A DNA stretch of 64,000 nt, from positions 33,889,651 to 33,953,650 of the forward strand of contig NC_087062.1 of assembly GCF_963678635.1 (NCBI RefSeq), read 5' to 3'. Position 1 is the stretch's first letter. Every line of letters starts with the position of its first letter. The DNA comes from Symsagittifera roscoffensis. Lineage: Eukaryota > Xenacoelomorpha > Acoela > Convolutidae. Position numbers and translations under genes: made by a program. This document shows, piece by piece, positions 46,292-55,765 of this stretch. A model generated the notes under the pieces. That model made no database searches. It worked only from the letters and a program-made list of their open reading frames with translations, and was not told the origin of the DNA.

Positions 46292-47965
46292 TTGAGAATG
46301 AGTCTAGACAAGTCAAGGATACCTAAACGAGGTAATAGCTCTAGGAAATTCATACCTAAAAAGCAAAGAAAAACAATGACCGACCCTTTTCTGGATCGGA
46401 TCAAACGAGCCCGGACCGACAAAGGGGAGACGGTTTCAGGCAGAATGGTTGAAACGAGGAGTCAGAAGACCTCAGAAGAGAGAAAAGAAATGTTAGAAGT
46501 GGAGGTCAATACGGACCAGGCCATGAATGACAACCAGGAAGTACATGGACTGGAAGGGAGAGGCAGAAGGCTGGCGAGTGAATCTACTCCGGTAGAGCAA
46601 GGCCATGATTTTGCCACTTCCACCGGGACATTGGATCGAGAGGAGATGTCGGAACTGTCCGACATTTCAACTGAAATAGTGACAACTAGAAGATCTCCAA
46701 CAGACAACACCATGATGGCAGGCGGGACTGAGAAACAAACAACGTCCTCATCGTTCTCAGAAAGAATGAGGAACACCTTAGGAAACATCTTTCCATTCAC
46801 CATGGGAGTGGGCACAGGAAATGAAGGTGAATCCCAGGAGGAGGAGGAGGACGAAGAAGAGCAAGTGGACTTTGGGTCTCAAGTCAGCCTCAATAGTTCG
46901 ACCCAGGAGAATGAGGCATACGTCGGAAGAGAGACTGGAACCATGGACAAATTTGGTGTGGTGAGAACGATAAGCAAAAAGGTAAACACACCGGGCCAGT
47001 CGAGAGGCTTCGCGATTATGACAAATTCAGAGCCGCAAACTGGGGAGAGTAGAAACAAAGGGCTAGGCAACGCATTGGCGAATCCTGAAGTGGATAATGA
47101 AAAGACGTCGAGGCAGAGAGTCAAGGCCCGAATCTCGACCAGCACGAAGCTACCTGGGACCGACTGGGTTACACCACCACTAGTGACGCCACTCGTGGAT
47201 AACGGAGCAGCACTAGAAGAAGCCTTGAACAACATAGTGGGCAATATAGAAGAACAAAATGAACAGATGTCCATAAGAATGAGTGAACTAGAAAGAGCAG
47301 TTCACATTGAAAGAGAAAGTCTGCGGGAAGAAATAAACCGCAACAGACAAGAAGTTGACAGAAGCGAAAAACGCTTGAAAGAAAGAACGGACGAACATAT
47401 GACGAGGAACTTGTCTAGAATGACAAGAGAAGCGGACCAGAGAGAGTTACGCTTAAGAGACGACATGGAGAAGTTAAGAATTCAGCAAGAGCAGTCTCTT
47501 GGGACTCTTGACACAAAGATAGACGCGATGATGGAGAGGCGAACTCAGGCTATCATGGATAGGTTGGACGGGCTACTAGGCAGCAAGAGTGGACAAAAAG
47601 GAGGGGAACCGAACTCGGGAGGTCCCAGCAGGGAGCCGAAGGATAACTTCAATGACCATCAAAGGAGGAGGACATATGGATCCACTAGAGGTAGGGGCAG
47701 TTCATCAGGCTATGCCACAAGGGATAAAAGAACATGGGGCCCGAACAGTAGAGCAAGTTCAACGGGGAACAGACAGACCTCTAACGAACGACCAACGCAA
47801 GGCACAAATGCGACTGGGAGAAGTGATTCCGGTAACAGGAGATATGCGAGCCCAGGGAGGAGTCATGTGGGCCAAGGGGGAAACATTCATGGCGATTCGG
47901 ATTGCAGGGATGCACCGAATACAGAGCCTTTGACAAGGTGTGAGGACACTCAGGCGGGACACTAA
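46292..47965 (+). CDS. Gag-like ORF1: acidic, coiled-coil, Arg/Gly/Ser-rich tail
   Basis: 557 residues, one of the few long intact frames of the element. There is no zinc knuckle. The N-terminus is basic; an acidic run of Glu/Asp lies at about residues 180-190. A long heptad-like coiled coil spans about residues 309-429 (SELERAVHIERESLREE and following). The last 110 residues are rich in Arg, Gly and Ser (for example TRGRGSSSGY), which suggests RNA binding. It ends 14 nt before the ATG of the capsid ORF, in another frame. It probably supplies an N-terminal gag part or a separate assembly protein. The best ATG is at 46292; a second Met is at codon 29. Confidence 0.75.
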   Translation: MRMSLDKSRIPKRGNSSRKFIPKKQRKTMTDPFLDRIKRARTDKGETVSGRMVETRSQKTSEERKEMLEVEVNTDQAMNDNQEVHGLEGRGRRLASESTPVEQGHDFATSTGTLDREEMSELSDISTEIVTTRRSPTDNTMMAGGTEKQTTSSSFSERMRNTLGNIFPFTMGVGTGNEGESQEEEEDEEEQVDFGSQVSLNSSTQENEAYVGRETGTMDKFGVVRTISKKVNTPGQSRGFAIMTNSEPQTGESRNKGLGNALANPEVDNEKTSRQRVKARISTSTKLPGTDWVTPPLVTPLVDNGAALEEALNNIVGNIEEQNEQMSIRMSELERAVHIERESLREEINRNRQEVDRSEKRLKERTDEHMTRNLSRMTREADQRELRLRDDMEKLRIQQEQSLGTLDTKIDAMMERRTQAIMDRLDGLLGSKSGQKGGEPNSGGPSREPKDNFNDHQRRRTYGSTRGRGSSSGYATRDKRTWGPNSRASSTGNRQTSNERPTQGTNATGRSDSGNRRYASPGRSHVGQGGNIHGDSDCRDAPNTEPLTRCEDTQAGH

Positions 47966-47979
47966 GGGATGCTACGGCA

Positions 47980-49956
47980 ATGGCCACAGCATTTGAACCC
48001 CTAAACAGGTCTTTGGAGACATTCCTTACAACGTTATCCAGAACCAATGAACGCAGTGAGAAGTCCAGAAGAGTCTTTAAGAAACCAAGATGCTATAAAG
48101 ATGAATCTGATGGCTGTATCGATACCTGGATAGAGGTAATGAAACTGCATTTCGAGGAAGAGGATTTATCGGAAAGACAAGAATGCAGTGCGCTTACCAG
48201 CAATTTGGAGGGGACAGCCCTGAACTGTGTCATGGCAAAGAAGCAATATCAGCGAGATACAGCTGAGAAAATCTTCGAAATCTTGTTGAACCGTTTTGGA
48301 TCAGGGGTGCAGGGGCACCAAGCGATGATGCGCTTCGAGAAACGGAGACAACGAGAAGATGAAACGATAGACAAGTTTCTCGATGACTTGGAAATGCTGA
48401 GAAGACGCAGCCAACCGGATGAGTCGAACCGAAGGATGAACCTGGCAGTAGCCTCAAAATTCATCGATGGTGTGAATAATGATGAGCTTCGGACAATGCT
48501 GGCAACGCATTACACACCACTATCAACCAATGCGCCAACACCAGAGGAGTTGAGGCTCAAGTCAAAAGAATATCTTTTATTGAAACCTCCTTCGAGATCT
48601 GGTTATTATAAGAACAATTATGGCAATTTTAACAATGGGCCGGCAAACCAAGGGAACAACTGGTACAAACCGAGGGATGACATGGACAAGAGACGCTCTT
48701 GTGCCAATTGCAGTTCAACAGACCATCATGTGTCGGCATGCCCAACTTACAAACAAGGCATGAAAGCAATAGGCTTTAGCCTCGAGGAAGAAGATGCGTC
48801 AGAATTGGACCATGAGGATTTCATGAAAGGAGTAATTGCGAAATTCGGCCCGAGGTGTTTCTTTTGCAACTTGGAAGGTCATTTTAAATCAGATTGTCCG
48901 CTATTCTGGGATGCAGTGGCAGACATCAAGCATCCAAGGCATGAAGAAGCTTTGTCAGGAGTGAAAGCCAGCAAGGCTCGCCTGTTGAGTGAAGCGGAGG
49001 CACGCAGAAAAGACAAACCTCAAGAGCTGGCGACGAAGAAAATGCAAGCGGTAACTGAAGAGACACGTGAACCGGAACCAGTGACTGCGGCCGATGACTT
49101 CAAGATTGATTATAGGGCAGCCGCGGGGGATGCTCTAAATAGAGTGCAGCAGGAACTGGTGACGAAAGAGATCGAAAAAATAGTGAAACTCGAACTGGAG
49201 AATGAGAAACTACAGGAGCAATTGAATACCTTCGAAGCAACGGAGGTCGAGGAGACTAAAGCACCAAGCAGTTTGAGCATGAAACTTAATGTGATCTCCG
49301 GTCAGAGGTTCGGCATGGTGCCACAAGGAAGCAAGATACAGTCGATAATTTCAGTGGCTGGACACCAGGTAATCAGAAATCTGAGTGAACCATCCGAGTT
49401 CACTTTGATGCATTTGGACACATATGCAGATTATCTGAGGCAGGTGGAGCCACGCACTGAGTCGAGAGCTGTGCGAGCACTACTAACAACGGGTGGCCCT
49501 CGCACAAAGAAACTTCATGGACGCTACCTGGAGGTCTATGGGCCGTATCAAGTGATGCTGAACGTGGATGGGATCAGTATCTACACTAGGACTTACGTAA
49601 CAACAGACAGTGACCAGATAGGGCAGATCGATTTGGGTGAGGATGAACTCAAAGTCCGCAGGATAGGCCACGACGCCATGATGGAACAAGATGCAGTACA
49701 TATTGGGTATGAAGCAGATGTGACCGCACATCTGCTCGACACCAACGGAAAGAAAATCGGAGTCACAGGGCTTCTGGACACAGAAGCGGTAGTGAGTGTG
49801 ATGCCAATAAAAACTTGGGAAAGAATGGGCTTCACGAGGGAAGATCTGATTCCAACGAATCTCCGACTGGCCGCCGCATCTTTGGAAGAGCATCCTGGTG
49901 GTAGAAAATTTGGACGACCAATTCATCTTGAGCAGAGATTTCGTCAGGAATTTTGA
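47980..49956 (+). CDS. gag-pro: Capsid, two CCHC zinc knuckles and truncated aspartic protease (ORF2)
   Basis: 658 residues. A retrotransposon-gag capsid-like region (DTWIEVMKLHFEEEDLSE, then LLNRFGSG and ...DETIDKFLDDLEMLRRRS) covers about residues 40-210. Two knuckles follow: C-x2-C-x4-H-x4-C at residues 241-254 and 293-306. A Lys/Glu-rich linker leads to a retropepsin-like domain with LLDTEAVVSVMP at about 598-609. The active-site triad reads Asp-Thr-Glu (600-602) instead of Asp-Thr/Ser-Gly, a change expected to kill the protease. The frame breaks soon after; the C-terminal end of the ORF is out of frame, and the normal end of the protease continues in frame 2 from about 49900. Confidence 0.88.
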   Translation: MATAFEPLNRSLETFLTTLSRTNERSEKSRRVFKKPRCYKDESDGCIDTWIEVMKLHFEEEDLSERQECSALTSNLEGTALNCVMAKKQYQRDTAEKIFEILLNRFGSGVQGHQAMMRFEKRRQREDETIDKFLDDLEMLRRRSQPDESNRRMNLAVASKFIDGVNNDELRTMLATHYTPLSTNAPTPEELRLKSKEYLLLKPPSRSGYYKNNYGNFNNGPANQGNNWYKPRDDMDKRRSCANCSSTDHHVSACPTYKQGMKAIGFSLEEEDASELDHEDFMKGVIAKFGPRCFFCNLEGHFKSDCPLFWDAVADIKHPRHEEALSGVKASKARLLSEAEARRKDKPQELATKKMQAVTEETREPEPVTAADDFKIDYRAAAGDALNRVQQELVTKEIEKIVKLELENEKLQEQLNTFEATEVEETKAPSSLSMKLNVISGQRFGMVPQGSKIQSIISVAGHQVIRNLSEPSEFTLMHLDTYADYLRQVEPRTESRAVRALLTTGGPRTKKLHGRYLEVYGPYQVMLNVDGISIYTRTYVTTDSDQIGQIDLGEDELKVRRIGHDAMMEQDAVHIGYEADVTAHLLDTNGKKIGVTGLLDTEAVVSVMPIKTWERMGFTREDLIPTNLRLAAASLEEHPGGRKFGRPIHLEQRFRQEF

Positions 49957-50875
49957 CGTGATGATTGACTTGAACAACGGTCTGATACGGATTAGAAACC
50001 CGGACCGGAAGTATGTTAAGAAACCAATTAATAGGATAATAACAGACGAAAACAAGGTACCAATTTTTTTAGATAGAAAAGTGAAGCTACAGCCAGGATA
50101 GGCTGTGGTGGCAATTTTTAGAATGAGAAATTTAAATTCGTTAAGCGATAGTAAACAGGTTTCTTTAGTACCGAATCCAAACAGCCAGAGTTCGGTGATT
50201 TTAGGCCGGAGCTTCTCGGTAACGCGAAACGGACTGTGTGTCAGTGTGTTATTGAACACACTGGACATCACGGTTTCAATCCAGCGTGGAAAGAAGCTTG
50301 GTTACGCTTTCCCGATGAGGACCGACTATGAGGAGACACAAAACTTGAAGAAACATAGTGTGAAAGACTGTCCTTATCATGCCAATAAAGATAGAATTTT
50401 AAAGAGGATTAATGAATTAAAATTTATTCATAATTTGTTTTCAACGAAATCCGAAACGGACGACGGCTTATTGAGCTGCTCGAATTTTCCGGAACGACCC
50501 TCGTCATATGAACTAGAATCTGACAAACCGGTTTTGCCAGAGATAGAACATTTAAAAGGGAAAATAGGTGAGGGAGATTTCGAAAAATTGCGGGACCTCT
50601 TAAATCGGAACGCAGATGTATTTTCAAAACATAAGGCGGATATCGGTTGCTGTAATTTCGTCGAACACGAAATCGAACTTGAAGAGTGCGCCGTTCCCCA
50701 TAGGGAAGGCGCAAGACGAATGACGCCACACAAGTCGGAAGCGTGCCGAGCGGAAATTGAAATGTTGTTTGAATACGACATGATAGAACCCTCGAAATCG
50801 CCATGGGCTTGCGGGGTAGTAATGGCGAAAAAGAAAGGGGGCAGCTTAGGTTTTGTTGCGACTTTCGTTACTTGA
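49898..50875 (+). pseudogene. pol: Protease C-terminus and protease-RT linker, broken
   Basis: One frame runs from about 49898 to 50875 with a single in-frame TAG at 50099-50101. The first part contains FILSRDFVRNFDVMIDLNNG, the retropepsin ILGxDF region, with Gly replaced by Ser. The part up to about 50780 leads into the RT N-terminus (HxVEHEIEL...., PHREGARRMTPHKSEA, then ...YDMIEPSKSPWACGVVMAKK). It ends in a frameshift at about 50840; the RT continues in frame 1. Compared with typical gypsy proteases, a piece between the active site and the flap/ILG region is missing, so a deletion is likely. Confidence 0.8.
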
Positions 50876-51648
50876 ACGCGGTAACGATAAAAGATGCGTA
50901 CCCGATACCGCGAATAGACGAGAGCCTCTCTAAGCTTGGTGATGCCAAGTTCTTCACCACATTGGACTTGGTTTCTGCCTTCTGGCAGGCCCCCCTGCGG
51001 AAGAAGGACAGAGAGAAAAGCAGAATCGCGTGTGAGTTGGGGTTGTACCAGTGGAAGAGGATTGTGCAACGCAACAGCCTCGGCTTGTGCAACGCAACAG
51101 CCACTTTTCAAAGACTGATGGCTCAGGTTTTGACCAGAGTGACCAAGAAATACGGGCATCTCGTGATGTGTTACGTGGACGACGTGGTCATAGCGACACC
51201 GACCCTGGAAGACCACATTGATCGGCTCGATGAGGTCTTTGGATGCAAGAAGAGAGCAGGCTTGAAGTGCAAACCATCCAAATGTGAAATCCTTAGGGAT
51301 TCAATCAAGTACCTGGGAAGAATGGTGGACAGGCATGGTGTGAGGCCGGACCCAGAAGCAGTAGAAGCAGTGTTGACATGGAAGGCTCCCAGAACGGACA
51401 CACAGCTCCTGAGCTTCCTAGGGTTTGTCAACTACTACCGTGAGCTCATTAAAAGATATGCGGACAAGGTGTATCCGATGCAGAAGCTGATGCGCAACAA
51501 AGGGAAAAAGTTCGAATGGAACAATGAAGCACAAGTTGCCTTCGAGAACATAAAGCGGGAACTGTGCGAAGCGCCAGTGCTAGGCATGCCTACAGAAAAG
51601 GGCATGTATGTTCTTGACACAGACGCATCGGTAGTAGCCATCTCTTGA
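50803..51648 (+). pseudogene. pol: Reverse transcriptase palm and thumb (fragment)
   Basis: 281 codons; real homology starts at about residue 15 (RFCCDFRYLNAVTIKDAYPI). Motif A is TTLDLVSAFWQ with its Asp at residue 55, and motif C is YVDDVVIAT with Asp 126-127. The FLGFVNYYREL thumb word and the KKFEWNNEAQVAFENIKREL stretch into RNase H are present. Where a conserved Pro-Phe-Gly normally precedes LCNATATFQRLM there is instead a 21-nt segment. An 18-bp direct repeat (51062-51079 and 51085-51102) spans it, adding four residues. The frame ends at a TGA (51646-51648) at the start of RNase H (DTDASVVAIS). Confidence 0.92.
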
Positions 51649-52263
51649 GTGACACTGAGATGAAGTATGGCGCACCAAATGCAGAAATGTTTGCAGTAGT
51701 CACATTTGTGGAAAAAAAACCGCGCATACTTAGGGAGCGCTCCCTTTAAGTTACGCGTAGACAACAGAGCGTTATCCTGGTTGAAGACCTACTCGATGGA
51801 TCAGAGTTATATTGGTAGATGAATAGTAAGATTGGATGGCTGCCATATGATAATCGAACACAGGATGCGTGATAAACAACAAAATGCTGACAGCCTCAGT
51901 AAGAAAACTGAGTTCTATGAAAGATTGGAGCAGAAGCAAGCCAATCCAGCAGAAATAAAAGAGGGATTCTCGTTTCTGGACAAAGAAACTTATGAAGCGC
52001 TTCCCTTAACGAGATGGTTAGATAAGTCTGGACATCCAATTCCGGGGCATCCCGAGTTACCTGTAGAGAAAGCAGCCGAGATAAAGATCCTATCCAAGGA
52101 GGACCCGGTCCCCTTGGATCTGTTGCTGCGCTCAAGCCTGGTCCAGCAAGAACTCTCTCGCATGAACATAAACAGCCTCTCATTATTGGATAAAACGGTG
52201 CAGGTCACACCGCAAGTAATGCGGATGCTGGGTGGATTGTTAGAAAGAAGTGACCAGAGATGA
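51649..52263 (+). pseudogene. pol: RNase H remnant and RH-IN linker
   Basis: After the TGA at 51646, frame 3 carries SDTEMKYGAPNAEMFAVV. At an A8 run (about 51711-51718) it changes to frame 1, which reads YLGSAPFKLRVDNRALSWL and QSYIGR, a TGA at about 51820, then IVRLDGCHMIIEHRMRDKQQ. These are the standard RNase H words of gypsy elements. The piece normally lying between the first Asp block and SDTEMKYG is missing, so RNase H has an internal deletion plus one frameshift and two stops. The following 143-codon frame (51832-52263) is an intact linker with no known domain. Confidence 0.8.
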
Positions 52264-52820
52264 CCCCGAGTGGACAGCAGCAGTGGCTTCACTAACAATC
52301 AGGGAGAAGGTGAAGATCATACCGTCCATACGACAACACAAAGACAACGAGAGGGATTGTAGGTCGATAGTTCAGCAACTAGTATCCTCAATACCCCCAA
52401 GAGGTCTTAGTGAGTACTTCATACGGTCGGAAAGAACAGGGTAACGATACGCGAACGAAAACCGTTACCTTTAAGGACCAAGATGGAGAAGGTGAGAAGG
52501 TAGAACAAAACCTGGAGCAAGATTGTTTGTCCGGGGAGACGAACGATGAGAAGAGCCAGCGAGTACAAGATCAATACCCGGGACAAGAAAGTTTGTCCGG
52601 GGAGTCTGAGATAGATGAAAAAGTTCCTGATGAGAAACAGGACCTGGGGAACAAGGTTTTGTCCGGGGAGTTCAGATGGATGCGAGAAGGCACAAACATG
52701 ATCTGGAGGAGCGTGCCGACTCCATCACAACCTCTTCTACAGATGACAACTCCCGAAACTCAGGAATTGACACCTACTCAGACAGGAACTCGAGCTCAGG
52801 ATCAGAACTGTCCGAACTAG
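52250..52820 (+). pseudogene. pol: Pol linker with three 22-residue LSGE repeats, frameshifted
   Basis: Frame 2 (52250-52444) passes to frame 3 (52410-52820) and back to frame 2 near 52680. Frame 3 contains three copies of a 66-bp unit beginning TTGTCCGGGGAG at 52527, 52593 and 52659; each encodes LSGE followed by an acidic DEK/GQ-rich stretch. The function is unknown; it could be a flexible linker or repeated processing sites. A fourth TTGTCCGGGGAG lies at 55144-55155, just after the integrase stop. Confidence 0.75.
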
Positions 52821-53644
52821 CGATCCACACACTACTAGTGCAAACTCGGGCAAGGGATCTGGACAGAGAGGTGTACCAGGATCCTGACAGTGATCGCTAC
52901 CTTATACCAAGCGAAAGAGTCTTTGACAACGCAGCGGATGATTTGGAGACAATAGCGGTATCGAAACGTTCGATAAGTCTGTTGCCACAAAATGAGGTAG
53001 TCAGGACTGATCTTCAGCCGTTCAAGCAAGAAACACAGCCGCTGGCGAAGATTTGGTGCATTAAGATGGAAGAAGACACACGCCAGCCCAATGAGCTGAA
53101 TAGTCAGATGAGGGTCATGAAGACGTACTTGAAGGCGAGATACAGACTCTCGGATCTTCTAAGGGCGCAGAGAAACGATCGCATGACAAGCAACCTGAAA
53201 AAGTGGATCGAGAATGATTCTCCGGATAAAGGGGACCTCGAGGAAGACAGTTACCGTATCCTGAGACAGTACTTCATGCAGAAGGAAGGAAGGTTATATT
53301 TGAACAAGGACGGGATTGTGGCTTGCAAAAGAAGAGAAGAAGACAGAGTCCTATACAAGTATAACGCGATAGTGCTGCCGCAACTCTATCAGACAGAACT
53401 ACTATTCAGGTCGCATGATCAGATGGGCCATCAGGGGATCGACAAAGTATATCAGAGGATCCTGAAGCGCTTCGAGTGGCCTGGAATGAAAAAGGCATGC
53501 GAGAAGTGGGTAACAGCATGTCTGTCATGCCAACAGGTCAAGGATCCAAGGAAGTTGCGATTTCCTTTACAATCGATCGAGTCGTCTGAATTCAACGAGG
53601 TGGTGCAGATAGATCACCAAAAGATATGCATGACAGAGTGGTAA
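52676..53644 (+). pseudogene. pol: Integrase N-terminal part with HHCC zinc finger
   Basis: 322 codons. The first about 60 are Ser/Asp-rich linker. A canonical gypsy integrase finger follows: His 247, His 252, Cys 282 and Cys 285 (H-x4-H-x29-C-x2-C), with WPGMKKACEKWVTACLSCQQ. It ends after FNEVVQIDHQKI, which carries the first catalytic Asp. A frame change at about 53640 separates it from the rest of the catalytic core in frame 3. Confidence 0.88.
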
Positions 53645-53651
53645 TAATCAG

Positions 53652-55118
53652 GTGTTGGTCATGATAGATCATTTTACGAAGTATGCAGAGGCCGTGCCCT
53701 GCATAACTGCCTCGGCGGAAGAGACATGCGACCACCTGATCAATACGTGGATAGCGAGACACGGTTGTCCGATGACGCTTCAATCGGATAATGGAACAGC
53801 GTTCGTAGGAGAGCTTACGAAAGAGCTTATGAGACGCTCACAGGTTGCTCAGGCTCACTCCACGACATACCACCCCCAGACGAATGGCTTAGTGGAAAGA
53901 CAGAATAGGACGTTAGTGTCGATGCTGAGAGTATATTGTTCCAGGTACATGACCGATTGGGACAGATACCTTCCACAGGTGATGGGAGCCTATAACAGCA
54001 CGCAACACTCCACCATTGGAGTTAGTCCACACATTATGCTAACTGGACACGAAAAGTCTTTACCCTTAACCTTTTTCTACCCAGAGTATGAGGGAAAGAA
54101 AACGTCTCCACAGGTCTATGTGAGGGATGTGATCAGACGTCAACAGGAGTTGAACGATTTATGCAGACGAAATACTCAGCAAGCACAGGCAAGGCAGAGG
54201 AAAAAATTCGACAAGAAAGCAGCTGGTGCAAAAGCTTACAAGGTGGGAGATTACGTATGGGTATTTCAGAACGTTATACCACCGAAAGGAACGAAAAAGC
54301 TCCTAAAAAAGTGGAGGGGACCCTTCATGATTACGGAAGTGCACCAGGAGGGACGCTTTTATAGACTGAGTACTGGCCGAGCCGCCCACTACGAAAACAT
54401 TAAGCCACACAATCCATCGACAGAAGACTGGTGTATACCTGCAGACATGAAAGAAGGGGATTATCTAATGATGGATCCTGCTTGTGAGGTCAACGAGAAG
54501 GGCACGAGGGAGAAGAACGATGGAAACGAAGTCGTGGAGGAAGGAACGAATACACCGCTGGACCTGGATCCAAACGAGGTGATCGAAGCGAACGATGAAA
54601 CCTTACCCTATACAGAGGAGGATTGGCAGGATCCCGAACAGATGGAGGTTCCCAAGAATTTGGAACCGGATCTTCCGTTCACGATGCAGACTCGTCAGAG
54701 TGATGGGACAAGACCCAGAAAGAAATATAATCCTTACGGTGACGACTTTGTAGTGGACAGGATAGATCTGAAAAAGATAGTGGAAGAAATGGTGGGTCTA
54801 GAAGGCATAACAGTCTCACAAGACATCGACATAGTAGATGATCACCACCAGGAATGGACCGAGGACAGGTCGAAACCCGAAGTAGAGTTCGACGAGGAGC
54901 AATTGGAGTCCTACGAAGAAGATCTCACAAATCTGCGAGTCTTGGAGTGGCTGAACGAAATGACATCAGACCCTAAAAGGACCAGCGTCACGATTCAAGA
55001 CGTAGATCGTGAAAGCATGAAATACATCAAGACCGAACGAGATGATCCTTCCTGGGCTGCCCAGGAAGGACAACTACTCATTCTAGCTTCTAACCTCGAC
55101 TTGATATCCGGTATGTGA
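53652..55118 (+). CDS. pol: Integrase catalytic core and C-terminal domain
   Basis: 488 residues. MIDHFTKYAEAVPC opens the core. The second catalytic Asp is residue 46 (LQSDNGTAF) and the Glu is residue 82 (NGLVERQNR), a perfect D-35-E spacing. A GPY/F-like module (GDYVWVFQNVIPPKGTKKLL, WRGPFMITEV, RFYRLS) follows at about residues 195-245. A long acidic tail with YTEEDWQDPEQ and a basic RPRKKYNPYG patch may be targeting or regulatory. The first Asp of the triad lies in the preceding frame, so this copy is not expressed whole without a frameshift. The ATG at 53652 is probably internal to the domain. Confidence 0.92.
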   Translation: MLVMIDHFTKYAEAVPCITASAEETCDHLINTWIARHGCPMTLQSDNGTAFVGELTKELMRRSQVAQAHSTTYHPQTNGLVERQNRTLVSMLRVYCSRYMTDWDRYLPQVMGAYNSTQHSTIGVSPHIMLTGHEKSLPLTFFYPEYEGKKTSPQVYVRDVIRRQQELNDLCRRNTQQAQARQRKKFDKKAAGAKAYKVGDYVWVFQNVIPPKGTKKLLKKWRGPFMITEVHQEGRFYRLSTGRAAHYENIKPHNPSTEDWCIPADMKEGDYLMMDPACEVNEKGTREKNDGNEVVEEGTNTPLDLDPNEVIEANDETLPYTEEDWQDPEQMEVPKNLEPDLPFTMQTRQSDGTRPRKKYNPYGDDFVVDRIDLKKIVEEMVGLEGITVSQDIDIVDDHHQEWTEDRSKPEVEFDEEQLESYEEDLTNLRVLEWLNEMTSDPKRTSVTIQDVDRESMKYIKTERDDPSWAAQEGQLLILASNLDLISGM

Positions 55119-55180
55119 TCGACGGGGACGTCGATGGATATTTTTGTCCGGGGAGTGGGGGTAGGACTTACCCACACTGA

Positions 55181-55765
55181 AAACTTGATAATAAAAAAAT
55201 TGAGAATAGCAAGAGAGACAGGAGACTTAGAAGCAGAAACAGGCGAGAACCTAAGAAACCTGACATAGGGAGGGTAGTTGAGTCATATTTTAACTTACCA
55301 AATGAACATTCAAGTAACATAATACTAACAGACAGTGATTTTATACTCACAAATAGAACATGTGCGATAGCAATCACAGCAGACATGAGTTTTAGGACAG
55401 CGTTAGCGGCAGAATTTAAGAGAGAATATAAAAACATAGAATTCCTATGGAACCAAAAACCAGGAGTAGGGGGCGTAGCAGCATTACCTCCGGCGGCGTC
55501 ACAGATACCGGGAAAATACCTATGCTTCTTGGTGACGAGGGCGACGGAGAAGCAGCACGTAGACCCAGAGAACCTAGTCTTGTCCTTGACGAGGTTGAGG
55601 GACTTCCTCGTGGAAATGGACGTGAAAGAGCTTTCGCTTCCAGTGTACGACCCGAACAGAGGACGACTGCATCCTTGGGAATTGTACGCGCTCGTACACG
55701 TGATATTCTCTGATACTAATATACAAGTATATTTACACAAGAAATATTACTTAAGTATAGGCTGA
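55181..55765 (+). CDS. Macrodomain protein, TARG1/OARD1-like, behind the integrase
   Basis: The frame is open from 55181 and the first ATG is at 55385. Homology begins before it (IILTDSDFILTNRTCAIAI at about 55313-55378), so the true start is upstream, perhaps through splicing. Order of features: a D-F strand, ALAAEFKREY (first helix), GVGGVAAL, KYLCFLVTR (core strand), then ENLVLSLTRLRDFL (helix), VKELSLPVYD (strand), and WELYALVHVIF/DTNIQVYL (last helix and strand). This is the order of a macrodomain, closest by eye to the single-domain ADP-ribosyl hydrolase TARG1/OARD1. The Gly-rich ligand loop before ALAAEF and the Asp expected near GRLHPW seem altered, so it may bind rather than hydrolyse. 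It starts about 60 bp after the integrase stop. Confidence 0.72.
   Translation, partial: KLDNKKIENSKRDRRLRSRNRREPKKPDIGRVVESYFNLPNEHSSNIILTDSDFILTNRTCAIAITADMSFRTALAAEFKREYKNIEFLWNQKPGVGGVAALPPAASQIPGKYLCFLVTRATEKQHVDPENLVLSLTRLRDFLVEMDVKELSLPVYDPNRGRLHPWELYALVHVIFSDTNIQVYLHKKYYLSIG

Noticed and set aside
49483-50271. 262-codon minus-strand frame in the retroelement
   Set aside because: It lies opposite clear protease and linker coding sequence; an antisense shadow.
50428-51216. 262-codon minus-strand frame opposite the reverse transcriptase
   Set aside because: Antisense shadow of RT coding sequence.
55168-55740. 190-codon minus-strand frame
   Set aside because: It is opposite the macrodomain frame, which shows real family similarity; this strand does not.
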